This document shows, piece after piece, positions 1-7,324 of a stretch of DNA of 64,000 bases. The translations under genes were made by a program, and so were the position numbers. Under the pieces are notes generated by a model that was not told the origin of the DNA, did not search any database, and worked only from the letters and a program-made list of their open reading frames with translations. Position 1 is the first letter of the stretch. The number at the start of each line of letters is the position of its first letter. Origin of the DNA: DASUPK01 sp963819715 (lineage in GTDB: Bacteria; Actinomycetota; Thermoleophilia; Solirubrobacterales; 70-9); assembly GCA_963819715.1 (NCBI GenBank), contig CAWFXE010000001.1, positions 310,001-374,000 on the forward strand. Direction: 5' to 3'.

Positions 1-9
1 ACCCGCTCC

Positions 10-213
10 TTAGGCTGAGGCCAAGCACAATTGCAGACGGGCTCCCATCCCCGGTACCGCCGCGAGGTGATTGACCAGGTGCCGCGAGACGACCGGCCCC
101 AGGCCGTGAGCCGATGCGTCCCGCCTGGCCCTGGAGCTGTGTGCGATGAGCGAGGCGGCGACGATCAGGCTGAGGCTGGCTTCATGTCTCTTGGGCCTCA
201 GCCCGTGGCTCAT
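10..213 (-). CDS. small hypothetical ORF, possibly coupled to the SRPBCC gene
   Basis: A 67-residue reading frame whose ATG overlaps the TGA of the upstream SRPBCC gene as ATGA, the usual sign of translational coupling in this genome. The product has a short hydrophobic stretch at about residues 13-25 and is otherwise Arg/Ala-rich without a recognisable family. It may be real, but the composition is also what a chance frame in GC-rich DNA gives, so the overlap is the only positive evidence. Confidence 0.3.
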   Translation of the reverse strand: MSHGLRPKRHEASLSLIVAASLIAHSSRARRDASAHGLGPVVSRHLVNHLAAVPGMGARLQLCLASA

Positions 214-785
214 TCACGTGATCGGCGGCGAGCCGCCACTTGCTCAGCCCGCTGCCTGAGGTCGTCCAGGTCCTTCCGCACGGCCTTCTCCCATTCCGGC
301 CGAACCCAGCGCCGGCCGGCGACCCGGCCGAGCAAGAAGAAGTCGACTCCCACCTCACCGCTGTAGCGGAGCTGGGTGACCCCGTCGGCCTCCAGGAGGG
401 CGAATTCCTCCACGGCATGCGGAACCGGACCCCTGATGTGCCGGAAACCGACGTGGCCCGGCGGCTCGAACTCGACGGCCTCGACCGTGATCGCCGTATA
501 GAAGTGAATCTTCGTGTGGTGGGCGGCGACGGCGAGGTCCTTGCCTCTCGCCAGGACCTCGATTCCCGAGCTCTTCGGGCTGTGACGCAGGTACGGCTCG
601 CTGATCATCTCGAAGACAAGGTCCCGCGGCGCGTCGATCCGGACCTCGATCGGCCCGAGCTCGTGGAAGCTGCGCCCCCAGCCCAGATCGAGGTTGAGGC
701 GCCCCATGGCGAGCAGCAGGAGTCCAGCGGCCACGGCGACGAGCCACAGCGCTGCGAGTCCGATGGCTATCCAGAGCCAGATCAT
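210..785 (-). CDS. SRPBCC (polyketide cyclase/START-like) family protein with N-terminal membrane anchor
   Basis: A 191-residue protein. Residues 1-28 are a single hydrophobic segment (a membrane anchor or uncleaved signal). Residues 45-175 show the SRPBCC helix-grip pattern: an early IDAPRDLVFEMISEP block, alternating strands, and a C-terminal amphipathic helix. SRPBCC proteins bind hydrophobic ligands; the ligand here is unknown. The start overlaps the stop of the methyltransferase by 4 nt (ATGA), and that gene overlaps the radical SAM gene, so the three should be one leftward operon. If the radical SAM protein works on membrane lipids, a lipid-binding SRPBCC partner would fit; that link is inference. 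Confidence 0.75.
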   Translation of the reverse strand: MIWLWIAIGLAALWLVAVAAGLLLLAMGRLNLDLGWGRSFHELGPIEVRIDAPRDLVFEMISEPYLRHSPKSSGIEVLARGKDLAVAAHHTKIHFYTAITVEAVEFEPPGHVGFRHIRGPVPHAVEEFALLEADGVTQLRYSGEVGVDFFLLGRVAGRRWVRPEWEKAVRKDLDDLRQRAEQVAARRRSRE

Positions 786-1573
786 CGGGCCGACGCCGCG
801 AAGATGGAATAGCCGATCGTGCCCTCATCGATCGAGCGCCGGGCCGTGCGCACGAGCTCGATCGCCTCGTCCAGGGCGAAGGGCGATCCGGCAAATCGAT
901 CCAGGCCCAGCAGGCGCGCACCGCGCAGGCGCTCCTCGATTCGCTCGGTGAACCGCTCAGTGTCGGCGTCGCGGCTCTCAACCGCGTAGACCTCCAGCCC
1001 GGCGCCGGTGAGCAGCTCCTCGTAGCCGGGACGAGACAGCGCCGAGCCGACGCAGGCGATCGTCGCCATCGGGCCGAGCAGCTCAGCCGGCAGGTGGTCC
1101 GGGTCGATCACGACATCGGAGATCGCCACCCGTGCGCCCGGCCGCACCACCCGGGCCAGCTCGGCGACGGCGCTCTCCTTGTCCGGAAAGGTGCAGAGAG
1201 AGCACTCGCAGAGCGCGGCGTCGAAGGAGTCATCCGCGAGCGCCAGGTCCTCGGCGTCGCCGCGCGCGAAGCGGACGCTCAGGTCGAGTCCCTCGCTCCT
1301 GGCCGATTCGATCGCTCCGAGCACGGCTTGCTCGCCGTACTCGATCCCGGTGACGCTGGCGCCGAACTCCCGTGCCGCGAGCAGCGCCGAATCCCCCGCG
1401 CCGGAGGCGACATCGAGAAGCCGATCGCCGCGGCGGAGCATGATCAGCTCGAGGGCCCTCCGGGTCGCATCGGCGCCTCCTGGGTGGAGCTCTCCCCCGA
1501 GCAGCCAGCGAACGGCGGGCTCGGAGTAGGTCGCCGCGCAACAGGACTTGAGCTCCTCAGGCGCGAGCTGCAC
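782..1573 (-). CDS. class I SAM-dependent methyltransferase
   Basis: A 263-residue protein with a Rossmann methyltransferase core at about residues 45-160. Motif I is LLDVASGAGDSAL, the acidic residue of motif II is in VTGIEYGEQ, the aspartate of RGDAEDLAL precedes the DSFDAALCECSLC post-motif, and RVVRPGARVAISD follows. A Cys-Cys pair near the N-terminus and further Cys in the motif IV region (CECSLC) are reminiscent of ArsM-like or metal-binding methyltransferases, but there is too little to claim arsenite. It overlaps the radical SAM gene by 17 nt, so it probably acts in the same pathway. Substrate unknown. Confidence 0.85.
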   Translation of the reverse strand: MQLAPEELKSCCAATYSEPAVRWLLGGELHPGGADATRRALELIMLRRGDRLLDVASGAGDSALLAAREFGASVTGIEYGEQAVLGAIESARSEGLDLSVRFARGDAEDLALADDSFDAALCECSLCTFPDKESAVAELARVVRPGARVAISDVVIDPDHLPAELLGPMATIACVGSALSRPGYEELLTGAGLEVYAVESRDADTERFTERIEERLRGARLLGLDRFAGSPFALDEAIELVRTARRSIDEGTIGYSIFAASAR

Positions 1574-2936
1574 TCGCCACCTCCAGTCGAACCTGCTCGC
1601 GGTAGCCGACGGAGTTGTAGGCGCAGAAGGGGATCAGGCGCCCGTCCGGCACGATCTCCGAGACGCAGCACTTCCGCAGCTTCTCCACGTCGAGCGTGTA
1701 GGGGTCCTGGAAGTCCTGTGTGACGATCATGAAGCCCTGGGCCGCTACCTCCCGCAGCTCGGGCGGCATCGCTGTCGAGCAGGCCACGCACTCGAGCCGC
1801 TCCGCCGCGGGCGCGGTGCCTCCCGCGGCCTTCGCCGACCACAGTCCCTCCAGCGCCGTCCGCACCTCCGGGTCGGGCACGGCGCGGTTGCTGACGTAAT
1901 CGAGGTACTGCTCGACGTCCACCAGGCGCGGCAGGGGAACGAGGTCTTCGCCGTCGTAGAGCGCGAAGGTCGCGGAGCGGCAGGTCGGCGAGCAGCACGG
2001 CACCGGAACGAAGTCGTCGGCCCGGAACCACTCCGGGAGCTGCTCGCAGATGGCGTCAATCACGTCGGAGTTGGTCAGCTTGTCCAGCGGGTCGGAGTCG
2101 GCGCGGAAGCGCCCGGAATGGGTGACCGGCTGGAAGAAGACGCCCGTGACGGCGGGGTGCTCGATCCCGAAGCGGACGATCTCCCCCACCTCCTCCTCGT
2201 TGACGCCGCGCTCGACGGCGGCGGCGAGCGAGACGCTGACACCCGCCTGGGCGCAGCGATCGAGCGCCCGCAGCTTCTCGTCCGTCAGGTCCTTCCCCCG
2301 GATCGCCAGCTGGGTCTCCTCGCGGAGCCCGTCGAACTGGAGGTAGACGTGCACCCCGATCTCGGCGAGGGCCGGCGCGAAGCGCGGGTCCCGGGCCAGC
2401 CGGATGCCGTTGGTGTTCAGCATCACCAGCGGGATGCCGCGGTCCCTGGCGGCCCGGAGCATCTCCAGGATCTCGGGATGGATGGAGGGCTCACCGCCCG
2501 AGAGCTGCACCGCCTCCGGCTCGCCCTCCGCCCGCACGAAGGCGTCCAGCATCGACTCGACCTGATCGAGCGAGAGCGAGAAGCCGTGCTCCTGCGGCCC
2601 CGTGCCGGAGTCGGCGAAGCAGATCGGACAGTCCAGGTTGCAGGCCGTGTTCACCTCGATGATCCCGAGGCAGGTGTGCTGGGCGTGCTCCGGACAGATG
2701 CCGCAGTCGTGCGGGCAGCCTTCCGCGACCTCGGTCTGGCGCTCCGCGGGCGACTCGCCCGGCTTGTCGAAGCGCTGAGCGTCTGCCCAGCGCTCCGCAT
2801 CTCCATAGACAACGGCCTCGAAGAGACCATGGTCGGGACAGACGCGGGAGAGAACCACCTGGCCCCCGCGCTCGAGCAGCTGGGCGCTCAGCAGGCGCTT
2901 GCAGCGGGGGCAGATCGAGGTGGTCGAGCGGAGCAC
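1557..2936 (-). CDS. Tes/MJ0619-like radical SAM protein (tetraether synthase-type family)
   Basis: A 459-residue protein counted from a GTG that overlaps the stop of a 15-codon frame (TAGTG). The Cys layout is that of the archaeal MJ0619/Tes family: an N-terminal zinc/rubredoxin-like set (CPRC at 9-12, CPDHG at 33-37), an auxiliary cluster set GCPHDCGICPEH (Cys74, 78, 81, with Cys89), the radical SAM CX3CX2C at Cys99/103/106, and a C-terminal KCCVSEIVPDGRLIPFC block. Family members join lipid tails by C-C bonds (tetraether synthase), and MJ0619 was earlier proposed as a methylase. The bacterial substrate is unknown. The frame stays open upstream to 3074, but only the 2983 ATG in another frame has a good ribosome site, so the 5' end may carry a frameshift. 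Confidence 0.8.
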   Translation of the reverse strand: MLRSTTSICPRCKRLLSAQLLERGGQVVLSRVCPDHGLFEAVVYGDAERWADAQRFDKPGESPAERQTEVAEGCPHDCGICPEHAQHTCLGIIEVNTACNLDCPICFADSGTGPQEHGFSLSLDQVESMLDAFVRAEGEPEAVQLSGGEPSIHPEILEMLRAARDRGIPLVMLNTNGIRLARDPRFAPALAEIGVHVYLQFDGLREETQLAIRGKDLTDEKLRALDRCAQAGVSVSLAAAVERGVNEEEVGEIVRFGIEHPAVTGVFFQPVTHSGRFRADSDPLDKLTNSDVIDAICEQLPEWFRADDFVPVPCCSPTCRSATFALYDGEDLVPLPRLVDVEQYLDYVSNRAVPDPEVRTALEGLWSAKAAGGTAPAAERLECVACSTAMPPELREVAAQGFMIVTQDFQDPYTLDVEKLRKCCVSEIVPDGRLIPFCAYNSVGYREQVRLEVASAARA

Positions 2937-2983
2937 TAGGCGCCTCGGCGCTCGACCAGCACCGGCGTGATCGGCTCGCTCAT
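2936..2983 (-). other. 15-codon upstream frame, or frameshifted N-terminus, of the radical SAM gene
   Basis: The ATG at 2983 follows a strong ribosome site (GAAAGGAAG) and encodes MSEPITPVLVERRGA before TAG. The stop overlaps a GTG in the radical SAM frame. Either it is a leader peptide that couples translation, or one base is missing near 2938 and the true N-terminus reads MSEPITPVLVERRGA followed by the LVLRSTTSICP of the main frame. The second reading gives an ordinary-looking N-terminus and I slightly prefer it. Confidence 0.45.
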
Positions 2984-3213
2984 CGGTTTGCTTCCTTTCA
3001 GATTGCTCGCCGATCTGACCGCCCATGCTCGACAGGGGATTCACGGGGTGACCGAGCCCTTTCCGCTCCGCCACGGTCCAACCGGGATGACCTGGGCGAC
3101 CATCGCAGCACCGATTCTCTCAACCCCTGATACGGCCAAGACCGAGGAAAGGCTCTTCCACCGGACCCAGATGGGCGGCGGGCGGTCGCTCAGACCTCCC
3201 GCCGCCTCACGGG

Positions 3214-3516
3214 TCATGAATCGACTGTCTCGCTCACCGGATCGGGCCGGATCACGACCGTGTCGGCTACGACAAGGATCTCGTCGGCCGGCATCCCGAC
3301 CCGCGCCGCGTGCCGGCGAACCGCGTTCTCGTCGGTGGCTTGGTAGATGCAGATGGAGCCGAGCGAGCCGCCCTCCTCGGCGACCACGTAGCTGCGGATC
3401 CAGCGAATGTCGTTGGGAAAGTCGCTGTCAGCGACCTCCTTCGAGCGCGCCGCGACCTGCTCGAGCTCATCTGGCGTCGCCCAGGCGTCCGGGCGCCGTA
3501 TTGCGTACGTGTTCAT
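3214..3516 (-). CDS. DUF4242 family protein (SCO4226-like)
   Basis: A 100-residue ferredoxin-fold-like small protein matching the DUF4242 pattern: an N-terminal strand, a helix (DELEQVAARSKEVAD), IRWIRSYVVAEEG, then SICIYQATDENAVRRHAARVGMPADEILVV. The Streptomyces member SCO4226 binds nickel; others have no known function. The ATG is preceded by AAAGGA about 9 nt away. It lies between the radical SAM operon and an exported protein, with gaps of about 230 and 90 nt, so it is probably its own transcript. Confidence 0.75.
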   Translation of the reverse strand: MNTYAIRRPDAWATPDELEQVAARSKEVADSDFPNDIRWIRSYVVAEEGGSLGSICIYQATDENAVRRHAARVGMPADEILVVADTVVIRPDPVSETVDS

Positions 3517-3604
3517 TTCCAGTCCTTTCGTCGTGCAATCGATGTGTTTGATGCGCCGAACCCGGCCGACCCCACGAAGGGGGCCGGCCGGGCTGGTTCG
3601 GGCG

Positions 3605-4258
3605 TTATGCGTTGAGACAGAGGGCCTCGGCGAACAGCGTGTTCGCGGTCCCTCCGGCGTTGACCCGACCCTGGACTTCCCAGGTCGTGTTGGCGGCGCC
3701 CGCGTTGAAGCTCGCCGAGGAGCTCATCACGGACGTCGTGTTGTTGGCCGAGTTGCCCCATTCGAAGCCGCCACTCAGCAGGCGGGAGCCGGCGGGACAG
3801 GTGACGGTGACATCCTTGGTCTCGTTGGCCGCAACGGCGGTGCCGGCGCTCGCGACGGCGACCACCGAGCCGAGCTCGCTGGCGCGGACCGAATCGTTCG
3901 CGATCTCGGAAAAGCCAACCGCGTTGGGTCCGATGTCGTCGCCGCCGACTGAGCCGTCGAGGATCTGAGCGCTGCCGACCTGTCCGGTCCCGATCGTCGG
4001 GTTCGGATAGGTACCGGTCAGGGAGCCTCCGGCCGGACCGCTGGGCGGCAGTGTCGTCGGGATGGGCGTCACCGCGGGCGCCCTGCTGGCCTTCTGCTCG
4101 AGCGCGGCGACTCGCTTCGTGAGCGTCCTGATCTGCTTGCTGGCGCTCGCGCCGGAGCCCTTGGCGCCGGCAATGGCGACTGGCATTACGACCATGCCCG
4201 CCAGCGCTCCGGCGACCAGCAGGTGCATGCCTCTGAACTTCCTGTTTCTCGGTGTCAT
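3605..4258 (-). CDS. exported protein with N-terminal coiled coil and GSLTGTYPNPTI segment
   Basis: A 217-residue protein. The ATG at 4258 was chosen because GAAAGGAAG lies 8 nt upstream; upstream in-frame starts lack one. Residues 10-32 are a signal peptide or membrane segment, then a short coiled coil (KQIRTLTKRVAALEQKA), then GGSLTGTYPNPTIGTGQV, a segment I know from many secreted Solirubrobacterales proteins, then a beta-rich C-terminal domain with a Cys pair (VTCPAGSRLLSGG and ALCLNA). It is probably cell-surface or secreted. Function unknown. Confidence 0.7.
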   Translation of the reverse strand: MTPRNRKFRGMHLLVAGALAGMVVMPVAIAGAKGSGASASKQIRTLTKRVAALEQKASRAPAVTPIPTTLPPSGPAGGSLTGTYPNPTIGTGQVGSAQILDGSVGGDDIGPNAVGFSEIANDSVRASELGSVVAVASAGTAVAANETKDVTVTCPAGSRLLSGGFEWGNSANNTTSVMSSSASFNAGAANTTWEVQGRVNAGGTANTLFAEALCLNA

Positions 4259-4344
4259 CGCTTCCTTTCGTTGACTGGTGGCGATGGTCTCCTCGAACGG
4301 CTCCGAGCACATCGGTCAGACCCCCTGACATCGACCCCCGAACA

Positions 4345-4374
4345 TTGCGCTGGACCCCGCGCCCCGCTTACGAT
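4345..4374 (+). promoter_or_regulatory. candidate promoter of the LuxR-family regulator
   Basis: TTGCGC (4345-4350), 18-nt spacer, TACGAT (4369-4374), then 10 nt to the ATG at 4385. No Shine-Dalgarno sequence is visible, so the mRNA would be leaderless or nearly so. Confidence 0.35.
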
Positions 4375-4384
4375 CGGACGGCGC

Positions 4385-7246
4385 ATGGATGCCACCCGCC
4401 AGCCGGCGCTCCTCGAGCGCGACGGTGAGGTCGAGCACGTCCGCGGCATGCTGCGCGCCTTCGGTCAGGGTGCCGGAGGGGTCCTCGTGATCGAGGGCGC
4501 GGCGGGGATGGGAAAGTCACGGCTGGTCGAGGAGGCGTGCGAGAGAGCGAGCGAGCACGGTCTCCGCGTCCTCAGCGCCCGGGCGACCGAGCTCGAGCAG
4601 GGATTCCCTTTCGGGGTGATGCACCAGCTCTTCGAGCGCCCGCTGCTCGAGGCCGAGGCAGAGCAGCGCGATCGCTGGCTGGCGGGAGCGGCGGGCCTCG
4701 CGTCTGAAGTGCTCACAGGAGAGCCCGCGAGAGACGCGAGGGCGCCGATGCCGGGCCCAGCCGCCAGCGATCCCGGCTACGCATGGCAGCACGGCCTCTA
4801 TTGGCTCGCCTCGAACGCCTCCGCCGATATGCCGCTCGTGCTGGTGGTCGATGACCTGCAGTGGTGCGATGCGCCCTCGGCGGGGGCGCTGGCGTTCATC
4901 GCCCGCCGGCTCGAGGGCGAGCCTCTGGCGCTCATCCTCGCCACGCGGCCGCTCGATCCCGCCCTGACGCCAGAGGCGGCGACGCTCGTCGCCTCGGCCG
5001 CCGAGGTGCTGCGGCTGTCGCCGCTGACAACGGCGGCGGTCGGCGAGCTGGTCGGCGCGAAGGTGTCGGAGGAGCCTCACCCGCGCTTCGTGGACGCGTG
5101 TGCTGAGGTGACGGGCGGCAACCCGTTCCTCGTCGGCGAGCTCCTCGACGAGATGGTGACTCGTGGCATCGATCCGACCGCCGCGGCCGCCGAGGACATC
5201 GGCGCGATCGTCCCCCGCGGGGTCGCCAACACCGTCCTGCTCCGTCTCGCGCGGCTGGATCCGGCGGCCACCGCGCTCGCCCGCGCGTTGAGCGCGCTCG
5301 GCGACGGGGCGCAGGTGGGCGATGCCGGGGAGCTGGCGAGTCTCGCACGCGCCGACCTGGAGACGGCGACGTCGGCGCTCGTGTCGGCGGGCGTCGTCGA
5401 ACCGGGCGGCACAATCCGCTTCACGCACCCGATCCTGCGCACGGCGATCTACGCCGACCTCTCGCCGGCCGAGCGCGAGAGGCTCCATCGCTTCGCCGCG
5501 ACGATCCTGCGCGAGCGCGGAGCGCCCGCAGGGCAGATCGCAGCTCAAGTCATGCAAACCGAGCCGGCCGCTGACCCCGCCGCAGTGGCGCTCCTGCGCG
5601 ATGCCGCACACGACGCTCTGGCCCTCGGCGACGCAGCAGGGGCGGCCGCGCGTCTCACCCGTGCCCTCGAGGAGCCACCTGATGACGGCGCGCGCGCCGC
5701 GGTCCTGCTCGAGCTCGGCCAGGCTCGCGCTCGCGCCGGCACCCCCGATGCGATCGCACCTCTGTCGGAGATCGTCGAGCAGGGCGACGATCCGGCCGCG
5801 ATCGCCGAGGCCGCGATCGAGCTCAGCGGCATGCTCTTCTTCGCTGGTCGAGCCGCTGAGGGTGCCGCGATCCTCCGCCGCGCCCAGGAGCGACTTCCGG
5901 AGTCGGAGCCGGCTCGAGAGCAGCTCGAGGTCGCTCTGCTCGGCGGCAGCTACACCTCCATATCGATCCGGCGGGAGGCCGAGCCGACCATCGCGCAGCT
6001 CCGAGATCCGGGTGGGCCGGCGCAGGGAGTGCTGCAGGCGACCACCCTCGCGACGATGGCGATGGACGAGGTGATGTACCTGGGCTCGGCATCCAGGGCG
6101 ATCGACCTCGCGCAACGGTCGCTCGAGGCGGGGTTGCCGCTTGAGCCCCATCGCGGAGAGAACTGGGCGATCCTGGCGATTGCGACTCTCTCGGCCTCGG
6201 GTGAGATCGATGCCGCCCTGCGAGGCGCCGACGAGATCCTCGCCCGGGCACGTGAAAGGGGCGCGGCGCTGTCCGTCGTGAGCATCCAGGCCCTGCGCGC
6301 GGGCGTCGCGATACGCCGGGGGGACCTCGCCGCCGCCCAGGCCGATGCGCTGGCCGCAATCGAACTTGCCCCAGAGCTGTTGGGAGGCGAGTATCTCGTC
6401 CTGGCGGTCTCGGCCGCGGTGTTCGCCGGCCTCGACCGCGACGAAACACCGGAATCCCTCCGCCGGCTGGTCGATAGCGCCGGCGTTCGCTACGACACCG
6501 AGTTCATACCGAGCTCCCAGCTGCGCCTCGCCTCCGGATTGCTTCGCGCCGCAGCCGGAAACCACGAGGACGCGGTCGAGGAGCTGCGGAGCTGCGAGCT
6601 CGACCATCCGACCTTCGGCGGCGAGAACCCCGCCGTTCTCGCCTGGCGCTCGGCGGCGGCCCTTTCGCTCGCCAAGCTGGAATGCCACGACGAGGCTCTG
6701 GCGTTGGCAGCGGAGGAGGTGAGGCGGGCGCAATCTTTTGGCGCCGCGCGCTCGATCGGCGTCGCTCTCTGCGCACAGGCACTGGTCGGCCCCAAGGACA
6801 AACGGGTCGAAGGACTCGCCGAGGCGCTGGCGGTTCTGGCGCCTTCACAGGCGCGTCTCGAGCACGCGCGCGTGCTGATCGATATCGGCGCCACCCTTCG
6901 CGCCGCCGGGCAGCGCACCACGGCCCGTGAGCCCCTGCTGGAGGGTCTTGAGCTGGCGGGGCGTTGCGGCGCACTGTCCCTAATGAGCCGGGCGAGGGCC
7001 GAGCTGGCAGCGATCGGTGTCCGGCCGAGGACCACCGAGCGGGGCGGCCTTGACTCGCTGACGCCGAGCGAGGGGCGGGTGGTCAAGCTCGCCGCGGACG
7101 GGAACACAAACCGACAGATCGCCCAGACGCTGTTCGTCACCGAGAAGACTGTGGAGACCCATCTCGGACGAGCCTTCCGCAAGCTCGACGTCTCCTCCCG
7201 GCGCCAACTCCCAGACGTACTCGCGCGGGCGACTGCAGGCGGATAG
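4385..7246 (+). CDS. large ATP-binding LuxR-family transcriptional regulator (LAL type)
   Basis: A 953-residue protein. An AAA-type ATPase module has Walker A GAAGMGKS at residues 38-45 and a Walker B-like LVLVVDDLQWCD at about 150-160. A long TPR-like helical region rich in Ala-Leu pairs follows (about 420-880). The C-terminal LuxR helix-turn-helix (about 890-950) contains LTPSEGRVVKLAADGNTNRQ and KTVETHLGRAFRKLDV. LAL regulators sense a ligand and activate transcription in an ATP-dependent way. The target is not evident; the antiporter gene 78 nt downstream on the same strand is one possibility. The large minus-strand frame inside it is a shadow. Confidence 0.9.
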   Translation: MDATRQPALLERDGEVEHVRGMLRAFGQGAGGVLVIEGAAGMGKSRLVEEACERASEHGLRVLSARATELEQGFPFGVMHQLFERPLLEAEAEQRDRWLAGAAGLASEVLTGEPARDARAPMPGPAASDPGYAWQHGLYWLASNASADMPLVLVVDDLQWCDAPSAGALAFIARRLEGEPLALILATRPLDPALTPEAATLVASAAEVLRLSPLTTAAVGELVGAKVSEEPHPRFVDACAEVTGGNPFLVGELLDEMVTRGIDPTAAAAEDIGAIVPRGVANTVLLRLARLDPAATALARALSALGDGAQVGDAGELASLARADLETATSALVSAGVVEPGGTIRFTHPILRTAIYADLSPAERERLHRFAATILRERGAPAGQIAAQVMQTEPAADPAAVALLRDAAHDALALGDAAGAAARLTRALEEPPDDGARAAVLLELGQARARAGTPDAIAPLSEIVEQGDDPAAIAEAAIELSGMLFFAGRAAEGAAILRRAQERLPESEPAREQLEVALLGGSYTSISIRREAEPTIAQLRDPGGPAQGVLQATTLATMAMDEVMYLGSASRAIDLAQRSLEAGLPLEPHRGENWAILAIATLSASGEIDAALRGADEILARARERGAALSVVSIQALRAGVAIRRGDLAAAQADALAAIELAPELLGGEYLVLAVSAAVFAGLDRDETPESLRRLVDSAGVRYDTEFIPSSQLRLASGLLRAAAGNHEDAVEELRSCELDHPTFGGENPAVLAWRSAAALSLAKLECHDEALALAAEEVRRAQSFGAARSIGVALCAQALVGPKDKRVEGLAEALAVLAPSQARLEHARVLIDIGATLRAAGQRTTAREPLLEGLELAGRCGALSLMSRARAELAAIGVRPRTTERGGLDSLTPSEGRVVKLAADGNTNRQIAQTLFVTEKTVETHLGRAFRKLDVSSRRQLPDVLARATAGG

Positions 7247-7308
7247 GGAACTCGCCGCCGAGGACCGGTTCGAGTCTTCCTCCGGCGTCCGATCCGTCGC
7301 CCGGGCGT

Positions 7309-7314
7309 AGGATC
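7309..7314 (+). promoter_or_regulatory. candidate -10 box (TAGGAT) of the antiporter gene
   Basis: TAGGAT lies 10 nt before the TTG start at 7325, with no Shine-Dalgarno sequence between. It fits the leaderless-start pattern seen elsewhere in the window. Confidence 0.35.
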
Positions 7315-7324
7315 TCGCCGCCCC

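Noticed and set aside
1548..2939. Long plus-strand frame opposite the radical SAM gene
   Set aside because: Low-complexity Arg/Gly/Glu-rich product; the minus frame has the full radical SAM motif set. A GC-rich antisense shadow.
4517..6733. 738-codon minus-strand frame inside the LuxR regulator gene
   Set aside because: Composition is that of an antisense shadow and the plus frame has ATPase and LuxR motifs.
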